Assembly (NCBI RefSeq): GCF_000001735.4
Contig: NC_003070.9
Coordinates: 20,755,971-20,819,970 of the forward strand
DNA: 64,000 nt
Source of the DNA: Arabidopsis thaliana
Lineage: Eukaryota; Streptophyta; Magnoliopsida; Brassicales; Brassicaceae
Direction of reading: 5' to 3'
Shown here one piece after another: positions 1 to 12,400 of the stretch. The notes beneath the pieces are model-generated. The model made no database searches. It was not told where the DNA came from and saw only the letters and a list, made by a program, of their open reading frames with translations. The first letter of the stretch is position 1; every line of letters begins with the position of its first letter. A program made the position numbers and the translations under genes.

Positions 1-312
1 TCCACAATCCCTTATTAATACTACTCATATATCACATAAGAATGTTAACTTGGGTTTAAAAAAAGTCCTAGCTAGATTGGCCTGGTCGGACCCTAGAAAG
101 TCGGTCCGCGGAAAACCCTTTGCCTTGAATCCCGTCAAAGCTGGACCGGATGGGAAAAGTCCGATAAAAGATTAACCGCGGACCAACTATGGCTTGAGCA
201 CAAATAATTGACTGGCTCAAGCTTAAGAATGAGGATCACAGACCGGACTACCCCATGACAACAAGCTTTTTAACAGATGATCATAATATAAATAAAGAAT
301 GTTGATTAGTAC
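1..312 (-). other. Partial intron 1 of the left SKS gene, with a GC-rich repeat-like block
   Basis: If the exon at 313-557 belongs to a full-length gene, this is the beginning of its first intron (donor GTACTA). No sequence matching the second exon of the neighbouring SKS12 gene is present, so the intron must be over 300 bp, against 134 bp in SKS12. Bases about 60-260 are GC-rich compared with ordinary introns here. They contain an exact inverted repeat, GGTCCGCGG at 103-111 and CCGCGGACC at 176-184. This resembles a MITE remnant, but no clear terminal repeats or target duplication could be defined. Confidence 0.4.
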
Positions 313-557
313 CAGGTCAAGAGGAAAGGTTCGTCTAGGTGGTTGAAGACATTGATGACGACGTTGTTGTTAGAGGTTGAGTTAAGGTTAGGACCAGGGA
401 ATTGACCGTTGATGAGAATCACCTTTTGAGGAACACCGAGAGGTGAGGCAGTTCCGTAAGTCACGTTCCATGTATGGAAGAAGTAAGGATCACCGGCGTT
501 CACGATCGCCACCGTAGAGACGAGGCAGACCAACACCGTCAATAACCTCCCCTCCAT
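313..557 (-). CDS. SKS14: SKU5-similar protein, first exon only (probably SKS14)
   Basis: This is the first coding exon, 81 codons plus 2 bases, of a multicopper-oxidase-like protein of the SKU5-similar family. The ATG is at 555-557 and the donor is CTG|GTACTA at 311-312. The protein starts with a hydrophobic signal peptide ending near VNAGDPYFF, followed by the family N-terminus (NVTYGTASPLGVPQ, INGQFPGPN). It closely matches exon 1 of SKS12 at 1912-2165 and stops in the same phase inside a Trp codon, so the two are recent relatives. The genes are divergent, with starts 1.35 kb apart. The rest lies off the left edge or is missing. The SKS14 name rests on the known adjacency of At1g55560 and At1g55570. 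A truncated relic cannot be excluded from this window. Confidence 0.6.
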
Positions 558-1911
558 TTTTTTTTTAATCTCTTTTTCTAGAGGAAAAAGAGAATTGTTT
601 TTGTTTCTGTGTTACGTATAATTAACCCTTTCCTACAAAAAAAAAAGGAAAGCAAAACTAGTTTTTGCTCTTAATGAATCCTTTGTGATTTGAAGTATTT
701 ATTTAGGGTAAAACATAACTTCTTCTATAAGGTAACGTCACCAATTTTTACGCTTCATCTCTAATTCATTTTCTATATAAGAAAAATGGTGACAACAAAT
801 AGATTTCTACCTGTATCTCTTTATGGTTTTAAGATTCCAGAACTTTGAATGAATACAACTCACATCGTATTCTAATATTGGAAATGTCACTAAAGATGTT
901 AATATGTGGTTTCTACGTCAAAAGAATGTTTCCCGAAAATAAATGTCATGACAAAACTATGACCAAATAAAAAGTATCTCTAAACTCGATAAATGAATTT
1001 CTCACGTCATAAGAATTAGCTTTGACATGCTAACCCAATATAGAAATAGTTGTGATAATTATATTTTGCGATGGAGTATTCTAATTCTGAGATTATTCTT
1101 TGTCTCGATAGCTTGGTTTATTTGTAGTAATTTTTAGTCTAAAATTTCCGTACTTTCTCATGTCAAATTTAATAAGTCACTCAATTGTATAACTATTTTC
1201 GAGTGCATATAATTGAAAATTGCATCATCTTTAAACGCTTAAACTTTATTGCATACGCAATGGTATCACTTTAAACGTTTTTATCTGTTATTTCTTTTTA
1301 TTATTCTACATATCTCATGTTTTCATGTTTGCAAAAGAAGTTGTTATAATGGACGAGTCAGAAATATTTATAGAAAAACTGAAACGTCATTAATCTTCCA
1401 AGCCCATCATTTTATTTTTATTCTATCATTTGACTATCGTGCTACTATAAGTCATTTGATGTACAAGTCAATTATTTGATATGAGATCAAATCATAACCA
1501 AATTGGTTTATATAAGAAAAAATAAAGTTTAGTCGTTCGAGTTAGTATCATGAATCATGTATAATATATGACTAGACTCAACAACTATTCTCCAAAATTA
1601 GCAAAATTCTCAAAAAAAACTTAGAAATTTTTTTTTTAGAAAAAAAGTTTCACCAAAAATAGCGAGAGGTCAAATTGAATATTCCTAATATGGACGACAG
1701 GAAGAGCGTGATGAAAGGGACCTAAAGAAACGAGAAAAATCAGGAAACTGTTTATTCGATTAAGCTATAAAATGTCATTTAACATTTGAAGAAAAAAATC
1801 GAAATTCAAACAAAAAAAAACACATAATAAAACAAAAAGAAAAAAAAAACATTTTTTCCAACACTTGAAAAGAAAAATCATAAACTTTACTAATAATAAA
1901 GTTTACTATTA
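558..1911. promoter_or_regulatory. Divergent promoter region between two SKS genes
   Basis: This AT-rich spacer of 1.35 kb separates two head-to-head SKS genes. A TATA-like CTATAAAA lies at 1765-1772, about 140 bp before the SKS12 start. A CTATATAA at 773-780 reads as TTATATAG on the minus strand, about 215 bp before the left gene. The short ORF at 1249-1479 has no family features and looks accidental. A-rich leader sequence precedes the SKS12 start. Confidence 0.45.
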
Positions 1912-3801
1912 ATGAAGGGAGGGGTTAAACTTTTGGCCGTGTGCCTTTGCGTGGCCACGGCGACCGTCATGATGGTCCAAGCGGAGGACCCTTACTTCCA
2001 CCACGTGTGGAACGTGACGTACGGAACCGCATCTCCTCTCGGCGTTCCACAACAAGTCATCCTCATCAACGGTCAATTCCCTGGTCCTAACATCAACTCG
2101 ACTTCTAACAACAACGTCATCGTTAATGTCTTCAACAACCTCGACGAGCCTTTCCTCATCACCTGGTACGCATATCTGATATATTCCACGACCATTCTTA
2201 AAATTTTATACGAGCAACCATATATGGTTGGATATGAAATTATGTCCAACGGTACCAATATTTTCTAATTGGGGTTTTATTTGGAAAATTTATAAATAGG
2301 GCCGGAATCCAGCACAGGAAGAACTGCTGGCAAGATGGAACAGCTGGAACAATGTGTCCGATCCCTCCGGGTCAGAACTTTACATACCATTTCCAGCCAA
2401 AGGATCAAATCGGTAGCTACTTCTACTACCCGACCACAGCCATGCATCGTGCCGCTGGTGGCTTTGGTGGCCTTCGTGTGAACAGCCGTCTATTGATCCC
2501 GGTTCCTTACGCTGACCCTGAAGATGACTACACTATCCTTATCAACGACTGGTACACCAAAAGCCATACTCAGCTCAAGAAGTTCCTCGACAGTGGTCGT
2601 ACTATTGGTCGTCCTGATGGCATTCTCATCAACGGTAAATCCGGGAAAACTGATGGCTCTGACAAACCTCTTTTCACTTTGAAGCCAGGGAAAACATACA
2701 GAGTTCGTATCTGTAACGTGGGTCTCAAGGCATCTCTTAACTTCAGGATTCAGAACCACAAAATGAAGCTTGTCGAGATGGAAGGCTCACATGTTCTACA
2801 AAACGACTATGACTCGCTTGATGTCCATGTCGGTCAGTGTTTTGGTGTAATCGTCACGGCAGACCAAGAACCTAAAGATTACTACATGATTGCTTCCACA
2901 AGGTTCTTGAAGAAACCTCTGACAACCACAGGATTGCTCCGCTACGAGGGAGGCAAAGGTCCTGCGTCTTCTCAGCTACCTGCGGCCCCCGTTGGTTGGG
3001 CTTGGTCTTTGAATCAGTACCGATCTTTCAGGTGGAACTTGACAGCCAGCGCCGCTAGACCTAACCCACAAGGCTCGTACCACTACGGAAAAATTAATAT
3101 CACTCGCACCATCAAGCTCGTGAACACTCAGGGAAAGGTCGATGGCAAGCTTAGGTACGCGTTGAGCGGGGTCTCCCACACCGACCCTGAGACACCTCTC
3201 AAGCTTGCTGAGTACTTCGGCGTTGCTGATAAGGTTTTCAAGTACGACACCATCTCGGACAACCCAAATCCTGATCAGATCAAGAACATCAAGATCGAAC
3301 CCAATGTTCTTAACATCACTCACCGCACCTTCATTGAAGTCGTGTTCGAGAACCACGAGAGGAGTGTCCAGTCTTGGCATTTGGACGGCTATTCCTTCTT
3401 CGCTGTAGCGTAAGTAACACACTTTACATCATTTTGCTTGTACAAAAAGTAACCAATCTCTAAACCCTAATTTTAATTATCTTTCATCGTACAAAAGGGT
3501 TGAGCCAGGGACATGGACACCAGAGAAGAGGAAGAACTACAACCTTCTAGATGCAGTGAGCCGACACACAGTCCAGGTCTACCCCAAGTGTTGGGCTGCA
3601 ATCTTGCTCACATTCGACAACTGTGGAATGTGGAACATTAGGTCGGAGAACGCAGAAAGACGCTACTTGGGACAGCAACTGTACGCAAGCGTCTTGTCAC
3701 CAGAAAAATCTCTCCGGGACGAATACAACATGCCGGAGACAAGCCTTCAATGTGGTCTTGTCAAGGGCAAGCCTAAGGTTAACCCTTATGCCGGAGCTTA
3801 A
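1912..3801 (+). CDS. SKS12: SKU5-similar multicopper-oxidase-like protein SKS12
   Basis: There are three coding exons, 1912-2165, 2300-3409 and 3498-3801, giving 555 aa. A signal peptide (about residues 1-24, ending MMVQAEDPYF) sends it to the secretory pathway, as expected for apoplastic or cell-wall members of the family. Three cupredoxin-like domains follow. The copper ligand positions are lost: the first His-Trp-His-Gly site reads ITWAGIQHRKNC, the C-terminal HxxHxHG site reads SWHLDGYSFF, and the final HCHIxxH region reads MWNIRSENAERR. As in other SKS proteins, oxidase activity is therefore not expected. Several Asn-linked glycosylation sequons are visible. No GPI-type hydrophobic tail is present, unlike SKU5. 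SKS11-14 type genes are known as pollen-expressed, which is literature rather than something seen here. Intron 2 contains a telo-box-like AAACCCTAA. Confidence 0.93.
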
Positions 3802-6800
3802 TTTGCTTTCTTTGAAATTATTTATCACAAAAAAAAAAAAAGAGTTTGGTTTTTCTTTTGTTGAGACCAATTTGGAACCGAACGGATTATGTTTTTTTGG
3901 GTCTTTTAATTATTTCATTCAAGTTATTAATTTGACTTAAAACGATATTGTTATTCATATGTACATGAACTGAAATGTATGTATGTTTATTCCTTGAGTT
4001 TTTCTTCTTCTTCTTCTAAACGATGAATCAGCTAATCCTTGTTAGTTGAATTCATTTTTCTACGTTCCTCTACTTTATTTTAATAAATCTTATGTAATTT
4101 AGTCTTATATTTCAATTTTTCAACTTTTGAAATAAGCAGAAAATGATATTTGTTTTGCCACCTAATGAAGTGTACTTTTTTCTTTAACTTTACCGCATTC
4201 GTTTTCTTTCTTGTCGTACCAAGTAATTTATAATTTCCAATTCATTACAAAAATTGTCATGATACCAATTATATACTCTATGTTTCTTTTGGACAAAACG
4301 AAAACTCATTTCATAATTAATTAGATGATTACAATATCTGAGATATTACTGTAAATACCCAATGTACAAGGCGAATACCTAGATGCATAAAACATATAAA
4401 GCGTAAAAATATTAGATACAAGAACTTATCAAAGTTTGATATTTCTTGAAAACCAAAATTGCATGAGATATAACGAGAGAAAAAAAAAAACTTCAGTCCA
4501 ACTCTTTTAAACAATTTAAAAGTATTGAAACATAATCGAAAACGTAGGTTCTTATCGGAGTGAGACATATAAAGACAATTATTGCAACCAAAATATTACT
4601 GTTCAAATGGATTGAAATTAAATAAGATTTGAACAAAATTTAGTGATATTTTTTTAGTTCACGATATTAACCATAATTGATAAGAGCATATAGTCAATAG
4701 TTTGTGATTGTATCACAATCCAAATTCAAACTCATGTATTGCATGTTATTGAAACCAAAATAGTTTAGTAACTGGGGAAAAAAATGGTGTGTGAAAAGAT
4801 AAATTTTGTACTAAATGAATAATTGATGGGCCGGAAAAAATAGGGCTGCGATTAGGCTTAAAGTATGATCACAAAATATAGCCAATAACAGCTGAAACCG
4901 TATGATATCATATTCACACTATAGTACACTACAATGTTCAATCATATATACATGAATTGCAGAAGATTAATCGTTTACGAAATAAATGGATATAAACCCA
5001 ATAGCGTGATCTGCTTTAAAAAGAAATGATCAAATAATTTGACGGGAAACTATATGCAAATAGCCAAATAGGTTAGGGACAATATTGATATGTGAGAGTT
5101 GAGACTTATGAGTAGAGCTGACAAGGATCTTGACGTGCACGTGCCTGTCGTGTGCTACACAGATTTATGTGAAACGGTAAAAAAAAAAAAAAAAAAAGCT
5201 TTCTTCGTTTCCTTTTTCACGGCTCGCTAGCCAACATTTACCTTTTTAATTGAATGATAAATTTGTAAACTCATTGATGTTCAAAGTTTTTGCCTTACAA
5301 ATATTCTTTAGTATAGTATAGTTGATTTTATTAATGAAATGGTTAGGAATGTTTTGTTGAGAAATAAAGGAAATGTAAACTACAAGTGTCTTTCTCAATG
5401 CATAAAATCTAAACTACAAGTATCTTTCTCAAAACATAAAACCTAATCTTTTTTTTTTGTTTTAAGTTGAAAAATTAGGAACAGAAAGAATGTTCGTACG
5501 AGTGATAATAATTATAGAAATGGCAGAGGAGGAGGAGGGTAGGAAGGAAAAGTCACATTCCAATATGTCCTATCCAACGTGGCAGTGAAATAAACACGAA
5601 ATATGTTATTTATAACACACACAACAAAAAAAATCGTTTTGAAAAAAGAAAAAAAAAACGAAAGTGAGAAAGGCAAAAGTGTGTCAGCCTTTCGTCCAAT
5701 CTTTTGGGTTAAACTTCCTGCCTCTCCCTTCCTTCATTTATTTCATTGCGTGCTTCTTTTGATTCTTCCTTTCTTTCTTTTATTCTTTTTTTTTCTTACA
5801 TTTTACCTTTTAATGATTGTTTGATAAATCAATTTGATGTTTACTCATAAAAAAATCAGTGTTCGTATAATATTGATGCTAAATTATAGCAGTAAATTTG
5901 AATTCTTTGTTTTTCTTACTTAAAAGTTGAAACATATGTATTTTTACTTTATCTACTAGTAGTAGTAGTAGTCATATTCATCGAAAACACGTATTAAATT
6001 TCATAAAACTTTATTTTGGTGACTACAATTTTGTTTAACAGCTGAAAATCTTAAAAATTACTAAACTAGATTTGGAGCAAAATCCCAAAAAGAAAAATTT
6101 ATAAAGCATCTATGGACTATGGTACATGTTATTTTTGTTAGAGTTAAAGTTCTATATATGGTACTTGTTACGTTAAAGGTTAAACAACAACTATATTGAT
6201 TCACGTGGATGATTGATGCTAATGTTAAGTCAAATTATAAATATCATAATCGAAAGGACTTGTCAAAGTAAAGTGCTTAATTTTTAGTGCAAACGAATAC
6301 GTATGGGATCGCTATGTGTTATCCAGGCTAAAAGGCACATCCATCTCCTTTGTCCTTATTGACGACTACTCTTCTACCGGCTCCTAATTATAATTCATTT
6401 AATGTAGACTCTCTTTTCTTTTTATTACTTATATATGTGTAGTCTTTTTATTAAGTTGATTTGATTTGAATCCAACTTCAGACGATTTCTCATCTCTTTT
6501 AAAATAATCTCTCTGCCAATTCAATCCACACAAACAAATTAAGAATGGATCTTGTGTTATAAATCGAGTTTTAAAATGATACTATTTTGCCGGTTGTAAA
6601 CGACAAAAAAAGAAAATTATAAATCCTTTATAGCAAGGGCACTGCAAATTTCACTAAATATCTAGCTTTCGATCGCACTAGCGTTAAACAAAAATTGTTT
6701 TGGTATTTGGATTCGAATTTGAGTATAGCTATAAACAAAATTTATCAATGGATAATTCAGGAACACTTTTACTACTTATTGAACAACTCACCAAACGGTT

Positions 6801-8135
6801 ACATTAACCAAAAACAAAGATCCACCAAACGGTTTAAGTCTTGAAATTTGAAAGCATCTTTCTCGTTGATGGAAGTATGTATGAAAGATTTTATATTAAA
6901 AAGGTATGTAAATGCATTTATCATGCGATAAGATGCTTCGTATTTATAGTCCAAGAAGAGACGAGAAACTGAGCAATAAAGGCTCCAATCCAATTATAGA
7001 TGCTCTCTAATTGTAGGCACTCCCATACATACATACATATAGTGATAGAGAGAATCCTTTCACTTGAAGGGTCAAGGAGAGATCTTTTTGCAGCATTACC
7101 ATTTTGGTAAATTCAATAAGTGAAAAAGTGTAATAATTAGCAATTTGGGGCTTAGCTTTTCGATTTTGCAAGCAAAGCTACTTCTCTTTTCTTTTTGTAC
7201 ATCCCGAGATTTTGATCAGATTCCTTCATCTATTATACTACTTGTCTATTTTTTTTACTTAGTAAGCAAAATCTCATTCTTTAAGTTTCTCTTTAATCTC
7301 GTAAATTGGCATCCTCGGCATCAGAATCTCAACGAGAATTCCCATTTTACGCATCTAATATTGGAACCTATAAGCATAATTCCTGCAAATGCCATAATCA
7401 ATTAGCAAAGTGGGCCATCTCCACGATCCACCGCACAAATATATTTATATATAATATCCTGTCGACGAAGACGTGTGAATGCAGAAATATAGATTATACG
7501 ACTGATGTAGAACTGTTTTAATGTATATTTTTGTAGTGAATTTTTATTTAATTAGTATCATTTGCACGTCGATGGGTAAATGAAAGATTCCTTGGCTGCT
7601 AAGATATCAATTCACGAGGATTTACCGACTTTAAACCAAAATAGCATTAGTTTTTAGAGTGTAACGTTACAACATAAATACATAATAATGATAAATTATT
7701 AAACTACATAATTAAGCCTTAATTTGTTAGAATATAATGTAATGATTCACTTTTCTAAAATCATTTCAAATATTTAGAAAAATTAGATAGATTATGAAAA
7801 AAAAAGAATTTGACAGTAAAAGTTATTAAGCTACGTGGGATTATAGTAAACTTTTCTTTTAAAAATAATTAACCCTAAACCAGCTTGAGGATTCTCATGG
7901 ACCCTTCAATTGCTTGGTCGGTCCAACTTCATCTCTATCCATAAAACTATGTTATATATATATGTGTGTACACATGCTATAGCTAGTGTGGATTATCTAT
8001 AATATTATAATAATACAAGCAATATACCTTCAGGTAAAGGAAAATAATATTTATTATTGCCATTGAAAAAGACTCATTTGATCGAGAGAGAAAAAGAATC
8101 ATTTGAACCAAAAGCATCTTTTTCTATCTTTTCAA
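3802..8135. promoter_or_regulatory. 4.3-kb gene-free region: SKS12 3' end and LAS upstream region
   Basis: No credible gene was found on either strand. The ORFs here are short, low in complexity and lack recognisable motifs. The first 200 bp should hold the SKS12 3' UTR. Homopolymer tracts occur at about 5180-5200 and 5640-5660. A palindromic G-box-like GCACGTGC is at 5137-5144. A TATA-like tract at 7952-7964 lies about 175 bp before the LAS start and is the best candidate for its core promoter. No inverted terminal repeats or target duplications were recognised. Confidence 0.5.
7952..7964 (+). promoter_or_regulatory. Candidate TATA box of LAS
   Basis: A TATATATATATG tract lies about 175 bp upstream of the LAS ATG and is the only TATA-like site at a sensible distance. 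TA-dinucleotide runs are common here, so support is moderate. Confidence 0.4.
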
Positions 8136-9473
8136 ATGCTTACTTCCTTCAAATCCTCTAGCTCCTCCTCCGAAGATGCCACCGCTACCACCACCGAGAA
8201 TCCTCCTCCTTTGTGCATCGCCTCCTCCTCGGCCGCAACCTCCGCCTCACATCACCTCCGTCGTCTTCTTTTCACCGCTGCGAATTTCGTCTCCCAGTCA
8301 AACTTCACCGCCGCTCAAAACTTACTCTCAATCCTCTCCCTTAACTCTTCTCCTCACGGCGACTCCACCGAGCGACTTGTACACCTCTTCACTAAAGCCT
8401 TGTCCGTACGAATCAACCGTCAGCAACAAGATCAGACGGCTGAAACGGTTGCCACGTGGACGACGAACGAAATGACGATGAGTAACTCCACGGTGTTCAC
8501 GAGCAGTGTATGCAAAGAACAGTTCTTGTTTCGAACCAAGAACAACAATTCTGACTTCGAGTCTTGTTACTATCTTTGGCTAAACCAACTAACGCCGTTT
8601 ATTCGGTTCGGTCATTTAACGGCGAACCAAGCTATCCTCGACGCGACGGAGACAAACGATAACGGAGCTCTACATATACTTGATTTAGATATATCACAAG
8701 GACTTCAATGGCCTCCATTGATGCAAGCCCTAGCAGAGAGGTCATCAAACCCTAGCAGTCCACCTCCATCTCTCCGCATAACCGGATGCGGTCGAGATGT
8801 AACCGGATTAAACCGAACTGGAGACCGGTTAACCCGGTTCGCTGACTCTTTAGGTCTCCAATTCCAGTTTCACACGCTAGTGATCGTAGAAGAAGATCTC
8901 GCCGGACTTTTGCTACAGATCCGATTGTTAGCTCTCTCAGCCGTACAAGGAGAGACCATTGCCGTCAATTGTGTTCACTTCCTCCACAAAATATTTAACG
9001 ACGATGGAGATATGATCGGTCACTTCTTGTCAGCGATCAAGAGCTTAAACTCTAGAATCGTTACAATGGCAGAGAGAGAAGCTAATCATGGAGATCACTC
9101 GTTCTTGAATAGATTCTCTGAGGCAGTGGATCATTACATGGCGATCTTTGATTCGTTGGAAGCGACGTTGCCGCCAAATAGCCGAGAGAGACTAACCCTA
9201 GAGCAACGGTGGTTCGGTAAGGAGATTTTGGATGTTGTGGCGGCGGAAGAGACGGAGAGAAAGCAAAGACATCGGAGGTTTGAGATTTGGGAAGAGATGA
9301 TGAAGAGGTTTGGTTTCGTTAACGTTCCTATTGGAAGCTTTGCTTTGTCTCAAGCTAAGCTTCTTCTTAGACTTCATTATCCTTCAGAAGGTTATAATCT
9401 TCAGTTCCTTAACAATTCTTTGTTTCTTGGCTGGCAAAATCGTCCCCTCTTCTCCGTTTCGTCGTGGAAATGA
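8136..9473 (+). CDS. LAS: GRAS transcriptional regulator LATERAL SUPPRESSOR (SCL18)
   Basis: This intronless gene encodes 445 aa. The frame is open upstream to a TTG at 8103, but the first ATG (8136) gives the known N-terminus MLTSFKSS. A Ser/Thr-rich N-terminus (1-40) is followed by the GRAS domain. The first leucine-heptad region is around 45-170. The VHIID-equivalent reads LHILDLD at about 179-185 and is followed by QGLQWPPLMQAL. The PFYRE/SAW part ends in FLGWQNRPLFSVSSWK. LAS acts in the nucleus and is needed to start axillary meristems in the vegetative phase. It is expressed in a narrow band at leaf-axil boundaries. It is isolated, with more than 4 kb of gene-free DNA on each side, which fits published work showing that its pattern depends on distal regulatory DNA, including a 3' enhancer. 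Confidence 0.97.
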   Translation: MLTSFKSSSSSSEDATATTTENPPPLCIASSSAATSASHHLRRLLFTAANFVSQSNFTAAQNLLSILSLNSSPHGDSTERLVHLFTKALSVRINRQQQDQTAETVATWTTNEMTMSNSTVFTSSVCKEQFLFRTKNNNSDFESCYYLWLNQLTPFIRFGHLTANQAILDATETNDNGALHILDLDISQGLQWPPLMQALAERSSNPSSPPPSLRITGCGRDVTGLNRTGDRLTRFADSLGLQFQFHTLVIVEEDLAGLLLQIRLLALSAVQGETIAVNCVHFLHKIFNDDGDMIGHFLSAIKSLNSRIVTMAEREANHGDHSFLNRFSEAVDHYMAIFDSLEATLPPNSRERLTLEQRWFGKEILDVVAAEETERKQRHRRFEIWEEMMKRFGFVNVPIGSFALSQAKLLLRLHYPSEGYNLQFLNNSLFLGWQNRPLFSVSSWK

Positions 9474-12400
9474 TCCAAAGAGAAGGACAAAAAAACCTAT
9501 ATATCTAGGTATATAGTAGACAAAAAAAAAGATCGATAATTTTTGGTGTTAGGGCAAAAAATGATTAAGCAGATGATGGAAGAGGACGATGGCTCCGGCG
9601 AAGATTGTCGACGCCGGCGGATTCTTGGGATGTGTGTCTTTTTGTTTCTTGGGAAGCTCAAACAAAGAGACAACCTAATCTTTTGTGTTTTTAACCTACT
9701 AATATTTACTAATATCTATATTTTTTTTGTCAAACTCAATCTTAGGTGTATCGTTTTGACATATATAATCCCATTCTGTCTCTTTTATTATTTTATTTGA
9801 TTCAAGTAGTCGATCCACTACTATATCAGATACATTTTCAGATTTGATATTCTATATATGCATCCACTGATCTGATTCAAATGTATTTTAAGATACACGA
9901 TATGATAAGTTTTGATGTTAGGTGAGTTTTATTAACTAAATTGATTGAAATCGTCCGATTTAAATTAGTCACGTCATAGTTATAAATTTAAAGAGACCAT
10001 AAAATTTGTGGAAATGGCCTTATTTTGGACCCAAGCGGCTTAATAATATAATTTGCACGAGAGAGTTGTTAATCTGTCTCTTCGATCTTTTGAGAGATTC
10101 CACTTTCTCATGCTCTTTTATTTTTCTATATATTTTAGTAATTTATATATATGTAATCTTGGTGATAATATATATGTGACCGTCCTCTTTGTCTCACAAG
10201 CCTATACTTTAGTTTTCTTTTATAAAGTTTTCGATTAAAATGGAACATTGTAGCTTTTACAAGCCATTTAGTCAAAATCCAGATGATAAAAAAATATTGT
10301 GAAGTTCCCTCGTCAAATATGAAAAAATGAAAGTCAATTCGAGATGAATGTGGAAAAAATGATATCTTTGTTTTGTTTTGCTGTGCAAGAGGGATATTAT
10401 GTGTTAAGATTCGACAAATGAAACAAAATAAGTCAACACTACTATATGAAAAGTAAAGAAATTTATCTATTCACTCATGTCTAATTGAGGTTTTACTCAT
10501 TATTCCGTATCCGTCCCCAAAAAACTCTAAACCAAATATGTATATCAGCTGTTTGGTTTTGAGTTGACATTAATCGTTAGATATGTTATGGGCTATAGTA
10601 TCATGAAGATCGTCCGGAAACAACTCCCTAACCAAGAGGCAAGAGTCACAAATGTTGGAAGAAATCTTATAGTAATAATGTTGGGGTTGGGTACATTACG
10701 TTTGCCACAATCACATTCCAAAAAGACTGAGCCGTACGTATCTAAGAGTAGATGATTTATAAGACGTTATTCATTTATTGTCAAATTATATCAATGATGA
10801 TTTTCATTGATATGGTAAAATAGGAGTTTGTATTTAGCTATACACTAACTAGTCTAAGGTTTAGAGGATGATCTCTGCGATCATTGGACAAATTCTTGTT
10901 TCTCTCCAGACTTTCATCTGTGGATGTTTATATTTTATATTATTTGCATATTCTTATGTTAACCCAATACTCATCAGTCATCAGCATCATATTTAATAAA
11001 TAATAATGGTTAAATTTTCTTACAAAGATTTTAGGAAATTAGTTCTTAAGTTTTTAGATTTAGCTGTTTCTTAGTAAGAAAAAAAATCATATAAGTAAAC
11101 ATAATATATATTTTACAAAACTAAAAGAAAATTATCTTAGACTTTTTCTCTGTATATACGTACATAATTCCTATAAAAGCGTCTGACCAAATTAAATTAA
11201 AAACATTAGTATCATATATATATAAAGTTGATTTACCATCTAAGATGACCCAATTTGGATGCCAAATGAGAAATAAAACATTTGTTAATTTAATTGATAA
11301 TTAGGGTTAGTGTCGACAGATAAAATCTTAGAGAGGAATAATCAAACAACCACCACTGGTTTCCTCTTGTTTCCCGAAAATTCTTTTTCATTGTCGAGTT
11401 AAAAAATGATGGGTTTTCGTTAGTTCCAAGAAAGGTACTGATCGATTACCTTATTTATAATCAAAGTGATTAATAATTATATCGAGAGTTAGTAAATTAA
11501 TGGGGTAAAAAAGGGATTTGTCTTTGGGGAAGAAACAGGTAATGAAAACCCTAAAAGGTGCCGATTTGTCGGATGAAACAAAAGCATCAAAGTTGTCAAA
11601 AATAAAACAAAAGGGTGTGCTTATTTAGACTTATGTTATAGGAGTATATTTTAACAAATGAAAAAGGTTGATCTATTTGATCTTGATACTATATAGTTAT
11701 GTTAGTAATTTTTTATTAATGAAACACAAACACACAAGTCGTGGTTCATAGGTATCTCTCTCGTCTCTCGTGTCTCGCTGCCTCCCGTATCTACCCTTTT
11801 TTCATACCCTTCTGTTCACTCTTTGCCCTAACACATTTATTGATTTATTAACACATACGATTAAAACATTGCACACATATCTATACACCTACACATATAC
11901 ACGCGTCTAGTTATGTCTGAATTCAAAAAGCAATGATCAGATTTAGATCCGATCCTTCTCATGATCAACCATATATATGCACCACGATACATCTGTATAT
12001 ATAACATATGGTAAATGAATTGTGAACTTGCATGTATCATCTATATATTTATTCGTTTTTTTTCTTCTCATTTTACTAATTCTTGTTCCAATGTATCTCC
12101 TAATCTTCATTATGAATTATAAAATACTTCGTTGAGAAAATTATATCAGTTTTTTTTTTTTGTCAACATATTTAGTATCCATAAAGTCAACTATATGCTG
12201 ATATAGGAGAAGACATTAGTGATAATATTATATTAGGGGGTCGATAATACCATTCAAAATAACACTCGAATATCAAACATCAAATAATTACTTATGACAA
12301 GACGGTGAAATATGTAACAAAGATGGGAAGAAGATGACGTACGTTGTCATAAGCTGAAAGACAATTTTGCGTGTAGATAGAAACCTAAACTTCACCCAAC

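Noticed and set aside
2976-3422. 148-codon minus-strand ORF
   Set aside because: It lies antisense to SKS12 exon 2 and has no recognisable features.
5603-5824. 73-codon ORF upstream of LAS
   Set aside because: It is low-complexity Phe/Leu-rich sequence from T-rich DNA with no motif.
8103-8135. N-terminal extension of LAS by 11 codons
   Set aside because: It begins at a TTG; the first ATG at 8136 gives the known 445-aa protein.
9543-9800. 85-codon ORF just after LAS
   Set aside because: It falls in the LAS 3' UTR, has no ATG at its start, and degenerates into T-rich hydrophobic codons.
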